This document shows positions 43,389 through 51,812 of a stretch of DNA of 64,000 nt, one piece after another (position 1 is the stretch's first letter; every line of letters starts with the position of its first letter). Position numbers and translations under genes: made by a program. The DNA comes from Paraburkholderia guartelaensis (GTDB lineage: Bacteria; Pseudomonadota; Gammaproteobacteria; Burkholderiales; Burkholderiaceae): positions 1 through 64,000 of the forward strand of contig NZ_SMOD01000038.1 in NCBI RefSeq assembly GCF_004353905.1. The letters run 5' to 3'. The notes beneath the pieces are model-generated. The model saw only the letters and a list, made by a program, of their open reading frames with translations. It did not search any database and was not told the origin of the DNA.

Positions 43389-43561
43389 CGCTTCGGCCAC
43401 CGGAAAACGAAAGTCACAACATACTCCGGATCGGCAAAATCCGCTGAGGGCGCCAGCGCAGATAAGCATCTGACAATATCTTGGTTGTGCCGATGTTGAA
43501 ACAGATTAAGGTGGGAGGCGGATCGCCGCGCAAGCGCGGCAGTTTCAACGTGGACATTTAA

Positions 43562-44611
43562 ATGGGCAACGGCACGATGTCGAACGACAACTACGAGAAT
43601 CACGATGACCACACGGCAAAAGGCGCGCGCCGCAAGCTATTGAAGCTCGCAGCGGGGGCCGCGACGGCCGCCGCGCTGCGTGGCGCAACGGGGCTCGCGA
43701 GCGCCGCCGCGTTGGCGCTTCAAAGCGGCGCGGCACGCGCGGACGACGGCAAGGTCCTGCGCGTCGGTTTCCAGAAGTACGGCAACTTCGTGGTGCTAAA
43801 GGCCCAGCGCACGCTGGAGAAGCGGCTCGCGCCGCTGGGCTTCACCGTGCAATGGCTCGAGTTTCCCGGCGGCCCGCAGTTGCTGGAAGGGCTTGCCGCC
43901 GGCGCGGTGGATGTCGGCACCGTAGGTGAAACGCCGCCCATCTTTGCGCAGGCCGGCGGCGTGGATTTCGTCTACATTGCAAGCGAGCCGCCCGCGCCGA
44001 AGGGTGAGGCCATTGTCGTGCACGAAAATTCGCCGATTCGCATGCCCGCCGACCTGCGCGGCAAGCGCGTTGCGTTCAACAAAGGCTCAAACGTGCACTA
44101 TCTGCTCGTCAAGGCGCTGCAGAAAGCCAACCTCAAGTACGAAGACATCCAGCCCGTCTATCTCGCTCCCGCCGATGCGCGCGCCGCGTTCACAAGCGGC
44201 AGCGTAGACGCGTGGGTGATCTGGGACCCCTATCTCGCGGCGATCGAACGCCAGGCGAAAGTGCGTTCGATCGCGAACGGTGAAAACCTCGTTCGCAATA
44301 CACAGTACTACATAGCAAGCCGTAACTTCGCGAACGCGCATGCGTCTGTCCTGCATGCGGTCGTGGAGGAAATCGGCGCCGTGGACGCCTGGGCACGCGA
44401 CAACGTTCCGGCCGTTGCGGCTCAACTGTCACCGCTTGTCGGCCTCGACGCGTCGACGCTCGAACTCGCCCTCAGGCGCGCGAGCTACGGCGTGCAGCCC
44501 GTCGACGCGGCCACGCTCGCCTACCAGCAGCAAATTGCCGATACGTTCTCCGAACTCAAGCTGATCCCGAAGAAGCTCGTCGTCGCCGATGCGCGCTGGC
44601 AATCCGCCTGA
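43562..44611 (+). CDS. Aliphatic sulfonate binding protein (SsuA-like), Tat or Sec signal
   Basis: 349 residues. A long N-terminal region with an AAGAATAAALRGATGLASAAALAL hydrophobic segment preceded by KGARRKLLKL suggests a twin-arginine-like or Sec signal (one RR pair, no perfect motif). Then VLRVGFQKYGNFVVLKAQRTLEKRL and LEFPGGPQLLEGLAAGAVDVGTVGETPPIFAQAGG, the SsuA type. No permease or ATPase follows, so it would use another SsuBC in the island. An ATG at 43577 is an alternative start. Confidence 0.9.
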   Translation: MGNGTMSNDNYENHDDHTAKGARRKLLKLAAGAATAAALRGATGLASAAALALQSGAARADDGKVLRVGFQKYGNFVVLKAQRTLEKRLAPLGFTVQWLEFPGGPQLLEGLAAGAVDVGTVGETPPIFAQAGGVDFVYIASEPPAPKGEAIVVHENSPIRMPADLRGKRVAFNKGSNVHYLLVKALQKANLKYEDIQPVYLAPADARAAFTSGSVDAWVIWDPYLAAIERQAKVRSIANGENLVRNTQYYIASRNFANAHASVLHAVVEEIGAVDAWARDNVPAVAAQLSPLVGLDASTLELALRRASYGVQPVDAATLAYQQQIADTFSELKLIPKKLVVADARWQSA

Positions 44612-44698
44612 GCGCGCTGACGCCCGGTTGTCGAAACATGCCAGCCGCGCCTGGCATCACGCCAGGGCGACCTTCCCCCGTTGCCCGGCAAAACCGGC

Positions 44699-46333
44699 CT
44701 AGAAGCCGAGATCGGCGCCGCCAGGGCCACCCACCGGCGCTTGCGCCGCCTGGGCTTTGGGAGCCTCATGCACCGTGGCATCGGTCGTGAGCAAGAGTCC
44801 CGCCACCGAAGCCGCGTTTTGCAGCGCCGTGCGCGTGACCTTGGTCGGATCGAGCACGCCCTTTTCTACCAGATCGCCGTATTCGCCCGTGGCCGCGTCG
44901 TAACCGAAGTTGCCCGTGCCTTCCGCGACCTTCGCCGCCACCACGCTCGCTTCTTCGCCCGCATTGCTCACGATCTGACGCAGCGGTTCTTCCAATGCAC
45001 GCAGCACGATCTTCACGCCCGCCGTCTGGTCGGCGTTCTTGCCCTTCAGGTCGAGGATCGCCTGACGCACGCGGATCAGCGCCACGCCGCCACCCGGCAC
45101 GATGCCCTCTTCCACGGCCGCACGCGTGGCATGCAACGCATCGTCCACGCGGTCCTTCTTTTCCTTCACTTCGATCTCGGTGGCGCCGCCCACCTTGATG
45201 ACAGCCACGCCGCCCGCCAGCTTCGCCACACGTTCCTGCAGCTTCTCGCGGTCGTAGTCGGAGGTCGCTTCCTCGATCTGCACGCGAATCTGCTTCACAC
45301 GCGCCTCGATGGCGCCGGCTTCGCCCGCGCCGTCGATCACCGTGGTGTTTTCCTTGCCCACCTCGATGCGCTTGGCCTGGCCCAGCTCCTGGAGCGTGGC
45401 CTTCTCCAGCGTGAGGCCCGTTTCCTCGGCGACCACCTGGCCGCCCGTGAGGATCGCGATGTCTTCGAGCAGCGCCTTGCGGCGGTCGCCGAAACCCGGC
45501 GCCTTCACGGCCACCGTCTTCAGCACGCCGCGAATGTTGTTGACGACGAGCGTGGCGAGCGCCTCGCCCTCGATATCCTCGGCGATCAGCAGCAGCGGGC
45601 GCCCGGCCTTCGCCACCTGTTCGAGCAGCGGCAGCAGGTCGCGAATGTTCGAGATCTTCTTGTCGTGCAGGAGGATGAACGGATTGTCGAGTTCGGCGAC
45701 CTGCTTGTCCGGGTTGTTGATGAAGTACGGCGAGAGATAGCCGCGATCGAACTGCAAGCCCTCCACGACGTCGAGTTCGTCGGCGAGCGACTTGCCGTCT
45801 TCGACCGTGATCACGCCTTCCTTGCCCACGCGATCGATCGCCTCGGCAATGCGCTGGCCAATCGACTCCTCGCCGTTGGCTGAAATCGTCGCGACCTGCG
45901 CAATCTCCTTGCTCGTCGTGGTGGGCTTGCTGATCTTCCTGAGTTCTTCAACGGCGGCCACCACCGCCTTGTCGATGCCGCGCTTCAGGTCGAGCGGGTT
46001 GAGCCCCGCCGCCACGTACTTCTGCCCTTCGCGCACGATCGCCTGCGCAAGCACGGTGGCGGTCGTGGTGCCGTCGCCCGCTGCGTCGCTCGTTTTCGAG
46101 GCGACTTCCTTGACGACCTGCGCGCCGATGTTCTGGAGCTTGTCGGCCAGTTCGATTTCCTTGGCGACCGAAACGCCGTCCTTGGTCACGACGGGCGCGC
46201 CGAGGCTGCGTTCGAGCACGACGTTGCGGCCCTTCGGGCCGAGCGTGACCTTGACGGCGTCGGCGAGCAGGTTCACGCCTTCGATGAGTTTGGTGCGGGC
46301 GATGTCGCCGAATACGATGTCTTTGGCTGCCAT
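44699..46333 (-). CDS. groEL: Chaperonin GroEL (60 kDa)
   Basis: 544 residues, full length. GDG TTT AT motif for ATP binding is seen as AAGDGTTTATVLAQ, with KVTLGPKGRNVVLE near the N-terminus and GGGVALIR in the C-terminal part. The C-terminal tail differs from the usual GGM repeats, ending AQAPVGGPGGADLGF. It forms with groES the bicistronic heat-shock operon. Multi-copy groEL is normal in Burkholderiaceae, and this copy among sulfur genes is probably an accessory one, perhaps dedicated to folding island enzymes. Confidence 0.98.
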   Translation of the reverse strand: MAAKDIVFGDIARTKLIEGVNLLADAVKVTLGPKGRNVVLERSLGAPVVTKDGVSVAKEIELADKLQNIGAQVVKEVASKTSDAAGDGTTTATVLAQAIVREGQKYVAAGLNPLDLKRGIDKAVVAAVEELRKISKPTTTSKEIAQVATISANGEESIGQRIAEAIDRVGKEGVITVEDGKSLADELDVVEGLQFDRGYLSPYFINNPDKQVAELDNPFILLHDKKISNIRDLLPLLEQVAKAGRPLLLIAEDIEGEALATLVVNNIRGVLKTVAVKAPGFGDRRKALLEDIAILTGGQVVAEETGLTLEKATLQELGQAKRIEVGKENTTVIDGAGEAGAIEARVKQIRVQIEEATSDYDREKLQERVAKLAGGVAVIKVGGATEIEVKEKKDRVDDALHATRAAVEEGIVPGGGVALIRVRQAILDLKGKNADQTAGVKIVLRALEEPLRQIVSNAGEEASVVAAKVAEGTGNFGYDAATGEYGDLVEKGVLDPTKVTRTALQNAASVAGLLLTTDATVHEAPKAQAAQAPVGGPGGADLGF

Positions 46334-46359
46334 GATGACGTGCTCTCTCAGGTTCTCGC

Positions 46360-46650
46360 TTATTGATTGACGACTGCGACGATGTCTTCTTCGCGCAGCA
46401 CGAGGAGTTCGTTGCCGTCGACCTTCACGGTCTGGCCCGCGTATTTGCCGAACAGCACGCGGTCTCCCGCGTTCAGGTCCGGCGCAATGCGGCGGCCGTC
46501 GTTGTCGCGGCGGCCCGGTCCCACGGCCAGCACTTCGCCCTGGTCGGGCTTTTCGGCGGCGCTATCGGGAATGACGATGCCCGACGCGGTGCGGGTTTCC
46601 TGGTCGAGTCGTTTGACGATCACGCGATCGTGCAGTGGGCGCAGGCTCAT
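46360..46650 (-). CDS. groES: Co-chaperonin GroES
   Basis: 96 residues from MSLRPLHDRVIVKRLDQETR at 46650. The mobile loop (ASGIVIPDSAAEKPDQG), the GDRVLFGKYAG and LREEDIVAVV motifs are complete. It lies 26 bp upstream of groEL in one operon, with a CIRCE operator 44 bp ahead of its start. Confidence 0.97.
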   Translation of the reverse strand: MSLRPLHDRVIVKRLDQETRTASGIVIPDSAAEKPDQGEVLAVGPGRRDNDGRRIAPDLNAGDRVLFGKYAGQTVKVDGNELLVLREEDIVAVVNQ

Positions 46651-46693
46651 GGGTGGCTTCCTTGCGGTTATCTCTCGGTTACTCGCGGTGAAA

Positions 46694-46720
46694 ATGGCAC
46701 TCGCCTCGTGCGAGTGCTGA
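46694..46720. promoter_or_regulatory. CIRCE element (HrcA operator) of groESL
   Basis: ATGGCACTC (46694-46702), nine spacer bases, then GAGTGCTGA (46712-46720). This fits the CIRCE consensus TTAGCACTC-N9-GAGTGCTAA with six of nine matched in the left arm core and eight of nine in the right. Heat-shock repression by HrcA is expected. Confidence 0.85.
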
Positions 46721-46884
46721 TGGAAAACCGAGTATAGAAAGCCGGCGCGCGCCGCTCCAATAACGGATTGGCAGATCGATATCTCACGAACGGGCTTATC
46801 GATATCGCGCGGAAGTGGAAAACGGAAAGGAGAGAGGAAAAGAGGAAGCGGAGCGGCGTCAGGCAACGCCGCTCCGGGGTCGTG

Positions 46885-48879
46885 TTACTGCCGCGGCGCC
46901 AGACCGCGAACGACCGACACGAGCGCATCGACTTCTTCGCACGTGTTGTAGAACGCGAGCGAGGGCCGCACGGTGGCTTCCAGACCGAAACGGCGCAGAA
47001 TGGGCTGCGCGCAATGATGCCCCGCGCGAACCGCAATACCTTCGCGGCTCAGCGCCTGTCCCACCTCTTCGGTGCTGTAGCCCTTCAGCACGAACGACAG
47101 CACGCTCGCCTTGTCGCGGGCCGTGCCCACGAGGCGCACGCCCGGCACCGGCGCGAGCACGCTCGTTGCGTAGGCAAGCAGATCATGCTCGTAACGCGCA
47201 ATGGTCTCGATGCCAACGCGGCTCACATAGTCCAGCGCGGCGCCCAGCCCCACCGCATCGGCGATGTTGCCGGTGCCCGCTTCGAAGCGCGACGGCGGCG
47301 GCTGGAACACCGTCCGCTCGAACGTCACGTCGTGGATCATGTTGCCGCCGCCCTGCCATGGCGGCATGTTTTCCAGCACCTCGCGCTTGCCATACACCAC
47401 GCCGATGCCAGTCGGCCCGTAGATCTTGTGGCCCGAGAACACGAAGAAGTCCGCATCGAGCGCCTGCACGTCCACCCGCATGTGCGAAATCGACTGCGCG
47501 CCGTCGACCAGCGCCTTCGCGCCCGCGCGATGCGCAAGCTCCACGATCTCGTCCACCGGCACGACCGTGCCCAGCGCGTTCGACACCTGCGTGACCGAGA
47601 CGATCTTCGTGCGGTCGTTGAGCAGTTTGCGGTACTCGTCCAGCAGCACCTGGCCCGAATCGTCGACCGGAATGACGCGCAGCCTGGCGCCCTTGAGCGC
47701 CGCGAGCTGCTGCCACGGCACGATGTTCGCGTGGTGCTCGAGATGCGAGACGATGATCTCGTCGCCCTCGCCCACGTTCTGCACGCCCCAGGTCTTCGCG
47801 ATCAGGTTGATCGCCTCGGTCGTCCCGCGCACGAACACGATCTCTTCGGGCGAGGATGCATTGATGAAGCGCTGCACCGTCTTGCGCGCATGCTCGTACG
47901 CGTCGGTCGCTCTCGCCGCGAGCGTGTGCGCCGCGCGGTGAATGTTCGAGTTCTCGTGGGCGTAGAAGTATGCGAGGCGATCGATCACGGCCTGCGGCTT
48001 GTGCGTCGTCGCGGCGTTGTCGAACCACACCAACGGCTTGCCGTTCACGCGCTCCTGGAGGATCGGGAAGTCGCGGCGCACCGCATTGACATCGAAAGGC
48101 GGATGCGCGCCGCGCAATTGAACGCCCTGGCTCACGCCTGGCGCCGCGGCCCGTTCGCCGAGAAAGTATCGCGCGGGGCCGCCATTTGCATCGTAGTCCA
48201 GATCATTGAGCGTCATCAGGCCACGCAGCGCATCGTTGCCCGGCAAGCCGAACGCTTCGGGAGAGGCGAGCCCGTGCACCGGCACCTCGATATCGCGCGC
48301 CGTATCGCGCCAGCCGTTGCCCGCCGTTTCCGTGAAGTAGAACAGCGAACGCTCGCTCGTCGTGGCTCGCACGGGCTCGGGCGGCTCGGACACGGCGTAC
48401 GCTTGCGGCACGCCAAGCAGCGCACCGCCCGCGCGCGGCTCCAGCGCCGGCGCGACCGTCACCGCGTTGTCGGGCAGCCCGTTCGCCGCCGCCGCATGCG
48501 GCGCGAGCGCGGGTATTCGATTGCCGAGCGAAAGCACGTGCGTGGGCGCGGAAGGCGCGAGATTCAAGCCCGGCGCCTTGCTTTGCGACGGCGCGAAGCC
48601 CGGCACGCCCGTGCCGGTGCCGCCCGGACCCGCGAGCGGCGAGCCCGCCGGCGCCGGATTGCTGACCGAGGCGAGTATCGGCGCGGCCGCAGGCAAGGCG
48701 GACGGTACGCCGCCTACCGCACCGCTGCCTGCCGCGACGCCGGGCGCGCCTGCGCCGCCCGGCAACGTGCTGAAGAACTCGTTGGCGAGCCGCGCGAGCG
48801 TGGCGGGATCCGGCAGTCCGCCCGGCAACGGCGGGTGCGCGATCTCCGTTGGGTTAGCGGTAGGTGTCAGGGTAGTCAT
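46885..48879 (-). CDS. Cysteine desulfurase, Family 2A encapsulin cargo protein
   Basis: 664 residues from MTTLTPTANPTE at 48879. The C-terminal ~400 residues are a SufS-type PLP enzyme that takes sulfur from cysteine to form a persulfide: Schiff-base lysine K485 in FSGHKIYGPTG and catalytic C623 in RAGHHCAQPILRRFG. The N-terminal ~225 residues are proline, alanine and glycine rich and mostly disordered, with short conserved-looking islands (PLPGGLPDPATLARLANEFF near 16-36, SLFYFTE near 178-184, and SPEAFGLPGN). This is the cargo-loading region described for Family 2A encapsulins. The gene begins 26 bases inside the encapsulin gene, so translation is coupled. Confidence 0.95.
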   Translation of the reverse strand: MTTLTPTANPTEIAHPPLPGGLPDPATLARLANEFFSTLPGGAGAPGVAAGSGAVGGVPSALPAAAPILASVSNPAPAGSPLAGPGGTGTGVPGFAPSQSKAPGLNLAPSAPTHVLSLGNRIPALAPHAAAANGLPDNAVTVAPALEPRAGGALLGVPQAYAVSEPPEPVRATTSERSLFYFTETAGNGWRDTARDIEVPVHGLASPEAFGLPGNDALRGLMTLNDLDYDANGGPARYFLGERAAAPGVSQGVQLRGAHPPFDVNAVRRDFPILQERVNGKPLVWFDNAATTHKPQAVIDRLAYFYAHENSNIHRAAHTLAARATDAYEHARKTVQRFINASSPEEIVFVRGTTEAINLIAKTWGVQNVGEGDEIIVSHLEHHANIVPWQQLAALKGARLRVIPVDDSGQVLLDEYRKLLNDRTKIVSVTQVSNALGTVVPVDEIVELAHRAGAKALVDGAQSISHMRVDVQALDADFFVFSGHKIYGPTGIGVVYGKREVLENMPPWQGGGNMIHDVTFERTVFQPPPSRFEAGTGNIADAVGLGAALDYVSRVGIETIARYEHDLLAYATSVLAPVPGVRLVGTARDKASVLSFVLKGYSTEEVGQALSREGIAVRAGHHCAQPILRRFGLEATVRPSLAFYNTCEEVDALVSVVRGLAPRQ

Positions 48880-49786
48880 GATACTTGCCGATTTCCACGT
48901 CATCGAGCACAGCCAGCGCATCCGGCGAATGAACCGCCAGCGAGCAGTAGAGCGAGATCAGATACGACGCGATCGCCTGGTTGTTGATGCCCATGAAGCG
49001 CACCGACAGCCCCGGCCCCTGCTCGCCCGCCACGCCCGGTTGATACAGACCCACAACGCCCTGGCGCTTGTCGCCCACGCGCAGCAGCAGGATCTTCGTC
49101 TTGCCGTCGGCAACCGGCACCTTGTCCGAAGGAATCAGCGGAATGCCGCGCCACGTAAGGAACTGCGAACCGAACAGGCTGACCGTGGGCGGCGGCACGC
49201 CGCGCCGCGTGCATTCGCGGCCGAATGCGGCAATCGCGAGCGGATGGGTGAGGAAGAACGCGGGCTCTTTCCAGACCTTCGTGAGCAGTTCGTCGAGGTC
49301 GTCGGGCGTGGGCGCGCCGGTCAGCGGGAAAATGCGCTGGTCTTCCTCGACGTTCGCCAGCAGGCCGTAGTCGGGATTGTTGATGAGCTGGCTTTCCTGC
49401 AGTTCCTTGATCGTTTCGATCGTGAGGCGAAGCTGCTCCTTGATCTGGTCGTGCGGGCTGCTGTACAGGTCGGAAATCCGCGTGTGCACGTCGAGCACCG
49501 TGCTCACCGCGTTGAGGAAGTATTCGCGCGGCTGCTCTTCGTAAGGCACGAACGTCGTGGGCAGCGTGCCTTCGTCCTCGCGAGCTGTGCAGGCGGCACG
49601 CACTGCTTCGGGATCCTTAACGCGGTTCAGACGATAAATACCGGCTTCGACCGGCACCCATTGCAGCAGGTGCGTAAGCCAGCGCGGCGTGATCGTGGAA
49701 AGCTGCGGGACGGTTTTGGTGGCATTCGCCAGTTGCCGCGCGGCGTTATCGCCAAGCGCGGTCTGGCCGCTCTGAATCGAGGACAT
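48854..49786 (-). CDS. Family 2A encapsulin shell protein (SrpI-like)
   Basis: 310 residues. It builds an icosahedral protein nanocompartment of HK97 fold. Recognisable Family 2A stretches include SGQTALGDNAARQLANATKT and TPRWLTHLLQWVPVEAGIYRLNRV at the N-terminus, DLYSSPHDQIKEQLRLTIETIKELQESQLINN, a FFLTHPLAIAAFGRECTRRG helix, and VRFMGINNQAIASYLISLYCSLAV at the C-terminus. The N-terminal extension ahead of the HK97 core is typical of Family 2. The promoter side has AT-rich TTATAAC near 49815, and the start MSSIQSG is at 49786. In Synechococcus the counterpart responds to sulfur starvation. Confidence 0.96.
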   Translation of the reverse strand: MSSIQSGQTALGDNAARQLANATKTVPQLSTITPRWLTHLLQWVPVEAGIYRLNRVKDPEAVRAACTAREDEGTLPTTFVPYEEQPREYFLNAVSTVLDVHTRISDLYSSPHDQIKEQLRLTIETIKELQESQLINNPDYGLLANVEEDQRIFPLTGAPTPDDLDELLTKVWKEPAFFLTHPLAIAAFGRECTRRGVPPPTVSLFGSQFLTWRGIPLIPSDKVPVADGKTKILLLRVGDKRQGVVGLYQPGVAGEQGPGLSVRFMGINNQAIASYLISLYCSLAVHSPDALAVLDDVEIGKYHDYPDTYR

Positions 49787-49900
49787 GAACGAGGGCTCCA
49801 GTTACTTATAACGAAAACTGCTTTGCTTATGAAGACGGCTGATTATGAGGAGCCAATGGAGCCAGCTCAACCGGCTATAGACGGCAGCGTGCGGAAAGAC

Positions 49901-50167
49901 TCAGGGCGACAACGGGCTGCCGGGAAGCGAGATCGCGGTCGGCGCGCCCGCGTCCCCACCCGCGAGCAGCTCCGCGATACCCAAGCCGAAAGCCAGTGCA
50001 AGCTTTTCGACGGTGACGATCGAAGCGATGGCTGTGCCCCGCTCGATTTCGCCGACGTAGGTGCGGTTGAGTCCCGCATGTTCGGCGAGCCGCTCCTGCG
50101 ACCAGGCCTGCGCCTCGCGCAGGCGGCGCACCGTGGCGCCGAAGTCATGGACGATGGCGCTCATCAT
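49901..50167 (-). CDS. XRE-family HTH regulator in the encapsulin operon
   Basis: 88 residues with a single Cro/CI-type helix-turn-helix at about 9-63 (FGATVRRLREAQAWSQERLA, GLNRTYVGEIERGTAIASI, TVEKLALAFGLGIAELL). No sensor domain. Its ATG overlaps the acetyltransferase stop in an ATGA pair (50164-50167), with a second ATG three bases on. Position between the cysteine-biosynthetic genes and the shell gene makes it a candidate local regulator of the encapsulin promoter at 49787-49900, as an inference. Confidence 0.92.
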   Translation of the reverse strand: MMSAIVHDFGATVRRLREAQAWSQERLAEHAGLNRTYVGEIERGTAIASIVTVEKLALAFGLGIAELLAGGDAGAPTAISLPGSPLSP

Positions 50168-51126
50168 GCCGCGCCCGTTGCGATTGCATCCGGCGCGGCG
50201 GTGCCGGGGCGTTCATGCGCCGGCGCGCGCACTTCGTGCCGGGAAATCGCCTGGGTGATATGCGCCCCCGCCGGCACGCTTTCGGTCAGCCAGACATTGC
50301 CGCCAATCACCGCGCCGCGCCCGAGCGTGACACGCCCGAGAATTGTCGCGCCCGCATAAATGACGACCTCGTCCTCGACAATGGGATGACGCGGCAGCCC
50401 TTTCTCGAGATTGCCGGCCGCGTCGCGGGGAAAGCGTTTTGCGCCGAGCGTCACGGCCTGGTACACACGCACGCGCTCGCCAATGTTCGCGGTTTCGCCG
50501 ATCACGACGCCCGTGCCGTGATCGATGAAGAACGCACTGCCGATCTGCGCGCCCGGATGAATGTCGATGCCAGTGGCCGCATGCGCCAGTTCTGAAATGA
50601 TGCGCGCGAGCAGCGGCAAACCGAGCCGGTAGAGTTCGTGGGCGAGCCGGTGGTGAATCATCGCCAGCACGCCCGGATAGCAGAGCAGTACCTCGTCGAC
50701 GCTGCCCGCGGCCGGATCGCCGTTGAACGCCGCAAGCACGTCGCTGTCGAGCAATCCACGGATGACTGGCAGGCGCTGCGAGAACGCACGCACGGCGGCC
50801 AATGCGCGTGCATCGATTTCGCCGTGATCGGCCTCCGCGTGGCGCGCCTTGTAGCGCAGTTCGAGCCTCGCCTGCGCCAGCAATGCGTGCAGCGCGGCGT
50901 CGAGCGCATGGCCGACGTAGAAGTTCTCGCTTTCCTGGCGCAGGTCGGGCGGCCCGAGCCGCATCGGGAACAGCACGCCCTTGAGCGTTTCGACGACCTC
51001 GGCCAGCGCTTCGCGCGCGGGCAGGTCGCGCCCGCCCGGCTCCAGGGCGCGGCGCTGCAATTCCCGCCATTGCTGACGCACGCCCTGCAGCGCGTCGACG
51101 ATTTCCGACACATGAAATACGGTCAC
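50164..51126 (-). CDS. Serine O-acetyltransferase (EpsC-type)
   Basis: 320 residues. It makes O-acetylserine from serine and acetyl-CoA, the first step of cysteine synthesis. The helical N-terminal half (1-185) is of the EpsC type, and the left-handed beta helix is made of hexapeptide repeats: GIDIHPGAQIGSAFFIDHGTGVVIGETANIGERVRVYQAVTLGA, HPIVEDEVVIYAGATILGRVTLGRGAVIGGNVWLTESVPAG. The conserved His of DHGTGVVIGE is present. It provides the cysteine precursor whose product is the desulfurase substrate. It starts 45 bp after the rhodanese stop. Confidence 0.94.
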   Translation of the reverse strand: MTVFHVSEIVDALQGVRQQWRELQRRALEPGGRDLPAREALAEVVETLKGVLFPMRLGPPDLRQESENFYVGHALDAALHALLAQARLELRYKARHAEADHGEIDARALAAVRAFSQRLPVIRGLLDSDVLAAFNGDPAAGSVDEVLLCYPGVLAMIHHRLAHELYRLGLPLLARIISELAHAATGIDIHPGAQIGSAFFIDHGTGVVIGETANIGERVRVYQAVTLGAKRFPRDAAGNLEKGLPRHPIVEDEVVIYAGATILGRVTLGRGAVIGGNVWLTESVPAGAHITQAISRHEVRAPAHERPGTAAPDAIATGAA

Positions 51127-51171
51127 GCCAGTTCTCGCTTCGTTATTCGTTGGGGGCGTGAGGAACAGGCT

Positions 51172-51639
51172 TTAATCCTGCACCCACGGTAAATCATGAA
51201 AACGCCAGCCATTACGGCGCCCGCGCCGCCCGGCTTCGTCCAGGTCGCCTTCAAAGCCTTCGGTGACGTTGAACACACGGGTAAAGCCCGCCTTGGTCGC
51301 CGCTTCGGCGGCCTGTCCCGACCGGTTGCCGCTGCGGCACAGCAGGACGATAGCCGCGCTCTTGCCCGTCTTGGCCTCGAGTTCGCGCACGAAGCGCGGA
51401 TTGCGCGTGAAGCTCGTGCCGGTGGCCCACGCCACATGCAACGTATCGGGCACGTGGCCAACGAACTTGCGCTCTTCGGCCGTGCGCACGTCCACGAGCA
51501 CCGCTTCGCCCGCCTGATGGAGCGCCCAGGCTTGCTGCGGCGTCACGCTGCCCGCGTAGGGCAGGCCGGCCGCGTGCGCGGCGCCGCGCGCCGCTTCCAG
51601 ATCCGCGTGCAGCGGCTTTTCATGCAGTTCCACTGTCAT
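51172..51639 (-). CDS. Rhodanese-like sulfurtransferase
   Basis: 155 residues. Single rhodanese domain: TPQQAWALHQAGEAVLVDVRTAEERKFVGHVPDTLHVAW, and the active-site loop C101-RSGNRSG with the catalytic cysteine. It accepts or donates sulfane sulfur as a persulfide. First gene of the encapsulin operon. A strong hairpin lies 19 bp upstream of its start, inside the leader. Rhodaneses are among the recurring partners of Family 2A encapsulins. Confidence 0.93.
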   Translation of the reverse strand: MTVELHEKPLHADLEAARGAAHAAGLPYAGSVTPQQAWALHQAGEAVLVDVRTAEERKFVGHVPDTLHVAWATGTSFTRNPRFVRELEAKTGKSAAIVLLCRSGNRSGQAAEAATKAGFTRVFNVTEGFEGDLDEAGRRGRRNGWRFHDLPWVQD

Positions 51640-51657
51640 CAGTGTCTCCTTAATGTG

Positions 51658-51692
51658 GGCGGCAGCGCTCCGACCCTCGGAGCGCTGCCGCC
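51658..51692. promoter_or_regulatory. Perfect 16 bp hairpin in the leader of the encapsulin operon
   Basis: GGCGGCAGCGCTCCGA, three bases, then TCGGAGCGCTGCCGCC. It sits 18 bp upstream of the rhodanese ATG and 120 bp after the small gene at 51813. With no T tract it is not a clear terminator. It could attenuate transcription, protect the mRNA 5' end or block readthrough from upstream. Confidence 0.7.
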
Positions 51693-51812
51693 TATAGCCA
51701 TCAGGATTCCACTATGCGAGGGCGCCGCCGCAGTTCCAACCAATAAAAACTGATATCCAAATGGGCGTGAGTGTGAGAAGCAATCGCGCGAATTCGATCG
51801 CGTGCGCTCTCG

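Noticed and set aside
46768..48987. 739-codon open frame on the plus strand
   Set aside because: Antisense to the cysteine desulfurase; arginine and histidine rich with no family pattern, a GC3 shadow.
48362..50359. 665-codon open frame on the plus strand
   Set aside because: Antisense to desulfurase N-terminus, encapsulin and XRE genes; low-complexity translation, no ribosome site.
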